From Amycolatopsis kentuckyensis (lineage in GTDB: Bacteria; Actinomycetota; Actinomycetes; Mycobacteriales; Pseudonocardiaceae): 58,076 nucleotides of DNA. The notes below the pieces were generated by a model. That model saw only the letters and a list, made by a program, of their open reading frames with translations, ran no database searches and had not been told where the DNA came from. The position numbers were made by a program, and so were the translations under genes. Shown one piece after another: positions 51,252 to 58,076 of this stretch (its first letter is position 1; each line of letters begins with the position of its first letter). The stretch lies in NCBI RefSeq assembly GCF_002155975.1, contig NZ_MUMI01000099.1, forward strand, positions 1-58,076. The letters are read 5' to 3'.

Positions 51252-54200
51252 TCAGCTCGTCTGCCCGAGGGCCCGTTGCACGAGACCGGAGATGTCCAGT
51301 GCGTCGATCAGTTCTGCGTCGCCGGCGGCCGGTTCGGGGACCGCCGGCTCCGGGCCCGCGCCCGCGTCGGTGTCGGTGTCGGCCAGGCCGAGCAGGGCTT
51401 CCAGGACGCCCGCCTCCTTGAACCGGGCGAACGGCACGGCCGCGAGGACCCGCCGGAGGTCGTCTTCCCGTCCGGCCAGGCCGTCGTCGGCCTCCCGGAG
51501 GAGTTCGACGCGCAGGTAGCCGACCAGCGCCTCCGGGGTGGGGTAGTCGAAGATCAGCGTCGCCGGCAGCCGCAGCCCGGTGGCCGCGTGCAGGCTGTTG
51601 CGGAGGTTCACCGCGGCCAGGGAGTCGAAGCCGACCTCCTGGAACGCCTGCCGCGGCCCGATGCCTTCGGCGCCGCTGTGGCCGAGGACCGTCGAGGCGT
51701 GCCCGCGGACCAGCTTCAGCAGGATGCGGTTCTGCTCGGCGTCCGGGACCGCCCGCAGGGAGTCCGCGAGCGAGGCCGCCGTGTCGCCGTCTTCGCCGTC
51801 GTCCTGCGTCGCCTGGAGGATCGCCTTGGCCTCGGGCAGGTCGGCGAACAGCGGGCTGGGCCGCACCGACGTGAACGCGGGGATGAAGGCACCCCAGTCC
51901 ATGTCGGCCACCGCCACGGCCTTCTCGTTGCCGGCGACCGCCTGCACCATCGCGGTCACCGCCAGCGGCGGCGCCATCGGGATGACCCCGCGGCGGCGCA
52001 GCTGGGCGAGGGCGGCCTCGTCCATGCCGATGCCGATCTGGTCCAGGGCGCCCCAGGCGATCGAGGTCGCCTTGAGGCCGCGGGCCCGGCGCCATTCGAC
52101 CAGGGCGTCGAGGACGGCGTTCGCCGCACCCGCCGGGCCCTGGCCACCGCCGCCCCAGATGCCGGCGATGGAGGAGAACACGACGAAGGCGTCGAGCGGG
52201 GTGTCCTCGAACAGCTGGTCCAGCCACACCGCGGTGGTCACCTTCGCGGTGAACACCTCGTCGAGGTCGGCCCGCCCGGTGTCGTCGACGGAGCTGGTCT
52301 GCGCGATGTCCGCGGCGTGCACGACGGCGGTGACCTCCGAGTCCGCCACCAGCCGCGCGATCGCGTCCCGGTCGGTGTCGGCGCAGAACTCGACCGTGGT
52401 GCCGAACCCGGCCAGCTCGGCCCGCAGTTCTTCGCCGCCGCCGGTGCCGGTGACGATGAGGCGTTCGGCGCCGGACTGCGCGAGCCAGACCGAGGCGTGC
52501 CGGCCGAGCCCTTCGGCGCCGCCGGTGACCAGGACCGTGCCCCGCGGTTCCCACTTGCCCGTCGCGGACTCCGGCACCGGCTTGCGCACCAGCCGCCTGC
52601 GGTAGACGCCCGACCGCCGGAGCGCGAGCTGGTCCTCCCCGCCGGCGCCGTTGAGCACGCCGAGCAGGGCCTGGGCCGTGCGCGCGTCGATCGCCGCCGG
52701 CAGGTCGATCAGGCCGCCCCACCGGTCGAGGCGCTCCAGCGCGACGGCGCGGCCGAGTCCCCACACGGCCGCCTGGGCCGGTGCGGTGACGGCGTCCTGG
52801 ATGCCGATGTTCACCGCGCCGGAGGTGAGGCACCACAGCGGCGCGGCCGTGTTGGTGTCGCCGAGGGCCTGGACCAGCGCGAGCGTCGAAGCGGTGACCT
52901 CGGTCGCGTCCGCGGGCCCGCCGTCGAGGGCGAGCAGGGACAGCACGCCGGTGAGGTCGTTCTCCGCCAGGACACCCCGCAGCCGCTCGGCGAGCTGTCC
53001 CCGCGAAAGGTCCTCGATCTCCAGCCGGACGACGTCGAGTCCCTGGCCGGTCAGCTCGTTCAGGAGCGCGTCGGTGGTGCCGGCCGGGACGACGGCCAGC
53101 CAGCGCCCACCCGGCACGCCGGTGGCTTCGCGCTCCAGGGGCTGCCAGGTGACCTGGTAGCGCAGCTTCTCCGCGGTCGAGCGTTCGCGGCGCCGGTCCC
53201 GCCACCCGGCCAGCACGGGGACCACGGTGCTGAGCGCCCCGCGCTGTTCGGGCACCAGGTCGAGGAGCTCGGCCAGGCTGTCCACATCGGACTGTTCGAT
53301 CGCGGTCCAGAACTCGGCGTCCGCGCCCTCGCCGGTCTCGGTCCCGGCGGTTTCGGCGTCGTGCAGCCAGAAGTGGCGGCGGTCGAAGGCGTAGGTCGGC
53401 AGGTCGACCCAGCCGGCCGCGGGCAGCGTCGCGGCCCAGTCCACGGCCACGCCGCGGACGTGCAGTTCGGCCGCCGAGGCCAGCAGGCGCCGGAGGCCGC
53501 CGTCGTCGCGCCGCAGCGAGCCGGTCACCACGGCGTCGTCGCTGATCTCGCTCAGGGGCTGGACCAGCACCGGGTGGGCGCTGATCTCGACGAACACGCT
53601 GTGTCCCTGCCCGGCCAGGTCCGCGACCGACGGGCCGAACCGCACCTGCTGCCGCAGGTTCCGGTACCAGTAGCCGCCGTCGACGACGCCCTGCTCGATC
53701 CACGCGCCGAGGACGGTGGAGTAGAACGGGATCACCGGCGCCTGCGCGTCGATCCCGGCCAGGGTCTCGGCCAGGGTGCCGGCGATGTCCTCGACGTGCC
53801 GGCTGTGCGAGGCGTAGTCCACCGCGACCCGCCGCACCCGGACACCGTCTCCGGACAGGGCTTCCAGGGCCTCGTCCAGGGCCTGCGCGTCACCGGCGAC
53901 GACGACCGAGGACGGGCTGTTGATCGCCGCCACCTCGACCTGGGCCGCCCACGGCGCCAGCCGCGCGACCGCGTCTTCTTCGCTCAACGCGACCGACGCC
54001 ATGCCGCCGCGTCCGGCCAGTTCCGCGGCGATGGCCTGGCTGCGCAACGCGACCACCTTCGCCGCGTCGTCCAGCGACAACGCCCCGGACACGCACGCGG
54101 CGGCGATCTCGCCCTGGGAGTGGCCCAGCACCGCGTCCGGGCGCACGCCCAGGGAAGACCACACCGCGGCGAGGCCGACCATCATCGCGAAGCTCGCGGG

Positions 54201-57200
54201 CTGGACGACGTCGACGCGGTCCAGGAGGTCGGCGTCGCCGCGGAGCACGTCGAGCAGCGACCAGTCGGTCCACTGCTCCAGCGCGGAGGCGCACTCCTTG
54301 ATCCGCTCGGCGAACACCGGCGACGCGTCCAGGAGCTCCCGGCCCATCCCGAGCCACTGCGAGCCCTGGCCGGGGAACACCCACACGACCTTGCCCGGCT
54401 TGCCCGCGGTCCCGGTCACGACGCCGGGCGCGTTCTCGCCGCGGGCCAGCGCCAGCAACCCGGCCTGGGCCTCGCCGGCCGAGCCCGCGATGACGACCGC
54501 GCGCTCGTTCAGCGTCGCGCGACCCGACACCAAGGCACCGGCCACACCGGACAGGGACGCGCTTTCGAGGAACGCCGCCAGCCGGCCGGCCTGCCCGGCC
54601 AGGGAGGCGGTGCTGCGCGCGGACACCACCAGCGGCACCACGGGTGCCGCCTCGTCCGCCGCGGGTTCGTCGGCGGGGCCTTCCTCGATGATCAGGTGCG
54701 CGTTCGTGCCGCTGGCCCCGAAGGAGGACACGCCCGCCCGCCGCGGCCGGCCGTTCCGCGGCCACTCGCGGGCCTCGGTCAGCACCTCGATCGCGCCCGC
54801 GGACCAGTCGACCTGGCTCGTGCGCTCGTCGACGTGCAGCGTGGCCGGCATGACGCCGTGGCGCATGGCCATGACCATCTTGATCACGCCCACCACCCCC
54901 GCGGCGGCCTGCGTGTGCCCGATGTTCGACTTCAGCGAACCGAGCCAGAGCGGCTGGTCCCGGTCCTGCCCGTAGGTGGCGAGCAGCGCTTGGACCTCGA
55001 TCGGGTCGCCCAGCGCCGTCCCGGTGCCGTGGCCCTCCACGACGTCCACATCGGACGGTGCCAGCCCGGCGCTCGCCAGCGCGCCGCGGATCACCCGCTG
55101 CTGCGACGGCCCGTTCGGGGCGGTCAAGCCGTTCGAAGCGCCGTCCTGGTTCACCGCGCTGCCGCGCAGCACAGCCAGGATCCGGTGGCCGCGTTCCCGC
55201 GCCACCGAAAGCCGTTCGAGGACGACCACGCCGACGCCCTCGGCCCAGCCCGTGCCGTCCGCGCCGTCCGCGTACGCCTTGCACCGGCCATCGGCGGACA
55301 GGCCGCGCTGGCGGGAGAACTCCAGGAAGGCGTCCGGGCTGGCCATCACGGTCGCGCCGCCGGCCAGGGCCATCGAGCACTCGCCCTGCCGCAGCGCCTG
55401 CGCCGCCAGGTGGATCGCGACCAGCGACGACGAACACGCCGTGTCCACGGTGACCGCCGGTCCCTCGAAGCCGAAGACGTAGGCCACCCGGCCGGACGCG
55501 ACGCTCGAAGCCGTGCCGGTCATCGTGTAGCCCTGGACGTCCTCCGGCACTTCGCGCAGCCGTGTCACGTAGTCGTGGTGGACGATCCCGGTGAAGACAC
55601 CCACGTCGCTGCCGCGCGCGGAGAGCGGGTCGACGCCCGCGCGTTCGAGGGCCTCCCACGACGTCTCCAGCAGCAGCCGCTGTTGCGGGTCCATGGCCAG
55701 GGCTTCGCGGGGCGAGATCCCGAAGAGCCCGGCATCGAACTGGGCCGCGTCGTGCAGGAAGCCGCCCGAGCGGGTGTAGCTGGTCCCGGCGTGGGCGGGG
55801 TCCGGGTGGTAGAGGCCGTCCAGGTCCCAGCCGCGGTCGACAGGGAAGCCGGAGACCGCGTCCCGGCCTTCCGCGACGAGGTTCCACAGCTCTTCGGGGC
55901 TGTCCGCGCCGCCCGGCAGCCGGGTGCTCATGCCGACGATCGCGATCGGCTCGTCGGAGACGTCCCGCGGCACCGGGGCGGCCACCGCCGGGCGCTCACC
56001 GAGGAGTTCGGCGCGCAGGTGGTCGGCGAGGACGGCCGGGTTCGGGTAGTCGAAGATCAGCGTGCTGGGCAGGTCGACGCCGGTGAAGTCGCGCAGGCGG
56101 TTGCGCAGCTTGATCGCGCTGAGCGAGTCGAACCCGTGGTCCTTGAAGGACCGGTCGAGGTCGAAACCGTCCGCGTCCCGGTGCCCGAGCACCACCGCGG
56201 CGCTCTCCCGGACCAGGTCGAGGACGTCCGCCACCGGCCGGACGGCGATCGGCTCCGCCACGGGCGGGAGGTCCGCCGGTTCGTCGGTGTCGACCCAGAA
56301 GCGCTGGTGCTGGAACGCGTAGGTCGGCAGGGCGGTCCCGACCGCCGTCCCCGGCCGGTCGATGACCGCCGTCCAGTCGACGGCCACGCCGCGGACGTGC
56401 AGTTCGGCCAGCGCGGTCAGGACGCCGGGGACCTCGGCGCCGTTCTTGCGCAGCGTGGCGACGCAGCTCTGCTCCGGGCCGCCGAGCGTGCCGAGCGCCA
56501 TGGCGGCGAGGGCACCGCCCGGGCCGAGCTCGAGGTACGTCGTCGCGCCCTGCCCGCTCAGTTCGGTGACGGCGGCGCTGAACCGCACGGCGTCGCGCAC
56601 CTGGCCGACCCAGTAGTCCGGGGTGTCGAGTGCCGCGATTTCCCCGGTGAGCGTCGAGACGACGGGCAGTGAGCCGGGCCGGTAGGTCAGGCGTTCCGCG
56701 ACCGCGCGGAAGTCGTCGAGCATCGGTTCCATCAGCGGCGAGTGGAAGGCGTGGCTGACGGTCAGCCGCTTCGTCTTGCGGCCGCGGTCCGCCAGTTCGG
56801 CCGCGGCGGCGAGCACGGCGTCTTCGGCGCCGGAGAGCACCACCGAGTCCGGGCCGTTGATCGCGGCGACGCAGACGGCGGCGCCGAGCCGGGGCGCGAC
56901 CTCGTCCTCGGTCGCCTGGACGGCGACCATCGCGCCCCCCTCGGGCAGGGCCTGCATCAGCCGGCCGCGCGCGGCGACCAGTTCGCCCGCCTCGGCCAGG
57001 TCCAGGACCCCGGAGACGTGCGCGGCGGCGAGCTCGCCGATGGAGTGGCCGGCGAGGAGGTCCGGCCGCACGCCCCAGGACTCGAAGAGCCGGAACAACG
57101 CGGTCTCCACGGCGAACAGCGCGCCCTGGGTGTACATGGTCTGGTCGAGCAACGCGCTGTCGCCGAACACGACCTCGTGCAGCGGACGTCCGCCCAGGTG

Positions 57201-58076
57201 CGCGTCCACGGCGGCGCACGCGGCCTCGAAGGCGTCGCGGAAGACGGGGAAGGTTTCGGCGAGTTCGCGGCCCATGCCGGCCCACTGGCTGCCCTGACCG
57301 GTGAACAGGACGGCCAGCTTGCCGTCGACCGGCCTCCCGGTCACCACACCGGGGCCGAAGGTGGTCAGGTCGCTGCGGAGCTGTCCGGAGTCGGAGGCCA
57401 GGACGACGGCCCGGTGGTCGAGCTGGGCCCGGGTCGTGGCCAGGGCGTGGGCGACGCCGGGGACGTGCACGTCGGCGCCGAGGAAGTCGGCGAGCCGCGC
57501 GGCCTGCCCGCGCAGCCCGGCCGCCGACCGCGCGGAGAGGAGCACCGGCACCAGGTACTCGGCCGGCTCCGGTGCCGCGGTCCCGGCCGGTTCCGGAACC
57601 TCTTCGAGGACGACGTGCGCGTTCGTGCCGCCGATGCCGAACGAGGACACGCCCGCCCGGCGCGGGTGGCCGTTGCTCGCCCAGTCGCGGTTCTCGGTGA
57701 GCAGTTCCACCGCACCCGCCGACCAGTCCACGTGGGACGACGGCCGGTCGACGTGCAGCGTCTTGGGCAGCACGCCGTGGCGCATGGCCATGACCATCTT
57801 GATCACGCCCGCGACGCCCGCCGCCGCCTGCGTGTGCCCGAGGTTCGACTTGACCGAGCCGAGCCACAGCGGCCGCTCGCGGTCTTGGCCGTAGGTGGCG
57901 ATCAGCGCCTCGGCCTCGATCGGGTCACCGAGGGTCGTGCCGGTCCCGTGCGCCTCCACCGCGTCGACGTCCGATGTGGACAGTCCGGCCGCGGCCAGTG
58001 CCTTGCGGATCACGCGCTGCTGGGCCGGGCCGTTCGGGGCGGTCAGGCCGTTGGACGCGCCGTCGGAGTTGACCGC
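51252..58076 (-). CDS. rifA: Type I polyketide synthase, 3' part: end of module 2 and module 3 (RifA, partial)
   Basis: The frame is open to the right edge of the window, so the loading module, module 1 and the first part of KS2 are missing; 2274 residues are present. Order seen: KS2 C-terminal part, AT2, ACP2, KS3, AT3, KR3-like, ACP3, C-terminal docking helices. Module 2 has no reductive domain. The stop lies 33 bp before the rifB start. A malonyl-specific AT2 and methylmalonyl AT3 with a dead KR3 match rifamycin modules 2 and 3, which complete the chain that becomes the naphthalene ring. The region between AT3 and KR3 differs from all other modules here and resembles a KR-only module of another lineage. 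Confidence 0.95.
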   Translation of the reverse strand, partial: AVNSDGASNGLTAPNGPAQQRVIRKALAAAGLSTSDVDAVEAHGTGTTLGDPIEAEALIATYGQDRERPLWLGSVKSNLGHTQAAAGVAGVIKMVMAMRHGVLPKTLHVDRPSSHVDWSAGAVELLTENRDWASNGHPRRAGVSSFGIGGTNAHVVLEEVPEPAGTAAPEPAEYLVPVLLSARSAAGLRGQAARLADFLGADVHVPGVAHALATTRAQLDHRAVVLASDSGQLRSDLTTFGPGVVTGRPVDGKLAVLFTGQGSQWAGMGRELAETFPVFRDAFEAACAAVDAHLGGRPLHEVVFGDSALLDQTMYTQGALFAVETALFRLFESWGVRPDLLAGHSIGELAAAHVSGVLDLAEAGELVAARGRLMQALPEGGAMVAVQATEDEVAPRLGAAVCVAAINGPDSVVLSGAEDAVLAAAAELADRGRKTKRLTVSHAFHSPLMEPMLDDFRAVAERLTYRPGSLPVVSTLTGEIAALDTPDYWVGQVRDAVRFSAAVTELSGQGATTYLELGPGGALAAMALGTLGGPEQSCVATLRKNGAEVPGVLTALAELHVRGVAVDWTAVIDRPGTAVGTALPTYAFQHQRFWVDTDEPADLPPVAEPIAVRPVADVLDLVRESAAVVLGHRDADGFDLDRSFKDHGFDSLSAIKLRNRLRDFTGVDLPSTLIFDYPNPAVLADHLRAELLGERPAVAAPVPRDVSDEPIAIVGMSTRLPGGADSPEELWNLVAEGRDAVSGFPVDRGWDLDGLYHPDPAHAGTSYTRSGGFLHDAAQFDAGLFGISPREALAMDPQQRLLLETSWEALERAGVDPLSARGSDVGVFTGIVHHDYVTRLREVPEDVQGYTMTGTASSVASGRVAYVFGFEGPAVTVDTACSSSLVAIHLAAQALRQGECSMALAGGATVMASPDAFLEFSRQRGLSADGRCKAYADGADGTGWAEGVGVVVLERLSVARERGHRILAVLRGSAVNQDGASNGLTAPNGPSQQRVIRGALASAGLAPSDVDVVEGHGTGTALGDPIEVQALLATYGQDRDQPLWLGSLKSNIGHTQAAAGVVGVIKMVMAMRHGVMPATLHVDERTSQVDWSAGAIEVLTEAREWPRNGRPRRAGVSSFGASGTNAHLIIEEGPADEPAADEAAPVVPLVVSARSTASLAGQAGRLAAFLESASLSGVAGALVSGRATLNERAVVIAGSAGEAQAGLLALARGENAPGVVTGTAGKPGKVVWVFPGQGSQWLGMGRELLDASPVFAERIKECASALEQWTDWSLLDVLRGDADLLDRVDVVQPASFAMMVGLAAVWSSLGVRPDAVLGHSQGEIAAACVSGALSLDDAAKVVALRSQAIAAELAGRGGMASVALSEEDAVARLAPWAAQVEVAAINSPSSVVVAGDAQALDEALEALSGDGVRVRRVAVDYASHSRHVEDIAGTLAETLAGIDAQAPVIPFYSTVLGAWIEQGVVDGGYWYRNLRQQVRFGPSVADLAGQGHSVFVEISAHPVLVQPLSEISDDAVVTGSLRRDDGGLRRLLASAAELHVRGVAVDWAATLPAAGWVDLPTYAFDRRHFWLHDAETAGTETGEGADAEFWTAIEQSDVDSLAELLDLVPEQRGALSTVVPVLAGWRDRRRERSTAEKLRYQVTWQPLEREATGVPGGRWLAVVPAGTTDALLNELTGQGLDVVRLEIEDLSRGQLAERLRGVLAENDLTGVLSLLALDGGPADATEVTASTLALVQALGDTNTAAPLWCLTSGAVNIGIQDAVTAPAQAAVWGLGRAVALERLDRWGGLIDLPAAIDARTAQALLGVLNGAGGEDQLALRRSGVYRRRLVRKPVPESATGKWEPRGTVLVTGGAEGLGRHASVWLAQSGAERLIVTGTGGGEELRAELAGFGTTVEFCADTDRDAIARLVADSEVTAVVHAADIAQTSSVDDTGRADLDEVFTAKVTTAVWLDQLFEDTPLDAFVVFSSIAGIWGGGGQGPAGAANAVLDALVEWRRARGLKATSIAWGALDQIGIGMDEAALAQLRRRGVIPMAPPLAVTAMVQAVAGNEKAVAVADMDWGAFIPAFTSVRPSPLFADLPEAKAILQATQDDGEDGDTAASLADSLRAVPDAEQNRILLKLVRGHASTVLGHSGAEGIGPRQAFQEVGFDSLAAVNLRNSLHAATGLRLPATLIFDYPTPEALVGYLRVELLREADDGLAGREDDLRRVLAAVPFARFKEAGVLEALLGLADTDTDAGAGPEPAVPEPAAGDAELIDALDISGLVQRALGQTS
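51510..55960 (-). other. PKS module 3 (RifA): KS-AT(mmal)-KR(inactive)-ACP
   Basis: KS3 54690-55960 (DTACSSS), AT3 53460-54390 (GHSQGE, YASH), KR3 structural and catalytic parts 51900-53340, ACP3 51510-51720. There is no DH. The NAD(P)H loop GGAEGLG is kept, but the catalytic segment reads [10 protein letters not shown] where active sisters have [10 protein letters not shown], so the Tyr is Ala (codon 52131-52133). A dead KR3 leaves the C11 ketone expected in rifamycins. Confidence 0.92.
56000..58076 (-). other. PKS module 2 (RifA), partial: KS-AT(mal)-ACP
   Basis: The KS2 C-terminal part runs from about 57590 to the window edge and keeps EAHGTGT and KSNLGH. AT2 is 56400-57310 with GHSIGE and HAFH (56742-56753), the malonyl-CoA signature. 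ACP2 (56000-56225, GFDSL) follows directly with no KR, DH or ER between, so the beta-ketone is kept. Confidence 0.92.

Noticed and set aside
21336-56672. Very long open frames on the plus strand opposite the PKS genes (for example 21336-30770 and 35856-50225)
   Set aside because: High third-position GC on the coding strand removes stop codons from the complementary frame. These frames have no recognisable domains, while the minus strand has full KS-AT-DH-KR-ACP modules.
15363-58076. Repeated KS/AT/ACP sequences as mobile elements or arrays
   Set aside because: They are homologous PKS modules in register within genes, with no inverted ends, transposase or short spaced repeats.

Overview
This is a GC-rich (about 70%) actinomycete window holding most of a rifamycin-type ansamycin cluster. 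RifF-, RifK- and RifH-like proteins, a 27-O-methyltransferase and a RifP/RifQ pair all point to a rifamycin producer or close relative. An Amycolatopsis-like host is my best guess, but that is inference from protein resemblance recalled without a search. The product is predicted to be built on the proansamycin X/rifamycin backbone.

Layout. From the right edge leftwards on the minus strand: the 3' part of rifA (end of module 2, module 3), rifB (modules 4-6), rifC (module 7), rifD (module 8), rifE (modules 9-10), the amide synthase rifF, an unnamed 62-codon gene, then rifG, rifH and rifI. After a 138-bp gap with its own promoter come rifK, rifL, rifM, rifN and a cytochrome P450. This minus-strand block (58076 to 5946) is tightly packed, with several 4-8 bp start/stop overlaps, and ends at a strong dyad shared with a convergent plus-strand P450. 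Left of that are the plus-strand exporter rifP with its own terminator, the divergent repressor rifQ, a third P450 and the Rif14-type O-methyltransferase.

How it works together. RifL, RifK, RifM and RifN make kanosamine 6-phosphate. RifH and RifG (with RifK again at the end) turn the aminoshikimate route towards 3-amino-5-hydroxybenzoate (AHBA), the starter unit. RifA-E extend it. AT motifs give malonate at modules 2 and 9 and methylmalonate-type units at 3-8 and 10, the rifamycin pattern. RifE has no thioesterase; RifF closes the macrolactam. The P450s and Rif14 tailor the product, and RifP exports it under RifQ control. The loading module, module 1, rifJ, the transketolase-like rif15 and any LuxR-type activator are not in the window.

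Main new observations: boxes resembling the RifZ activator site of A. mediterranei (exact upstream of rifK, degenerate upstream of two P450 genes), each with a -10-like hexamer 20-21 nt downstream; a 17/21 identical operator-like repeat in the rifQ-rifP gap; a small coding gene translationally coupled to rifG; altered catalytic motifs in DH9 and DH10, whose activity the rifamycin diene would need; a divergent KS4 at the point where the chain becomes a bicyclic aromatic; a YGSH motif in AT6; and near-identical DNA shared by modules 6 and 8.
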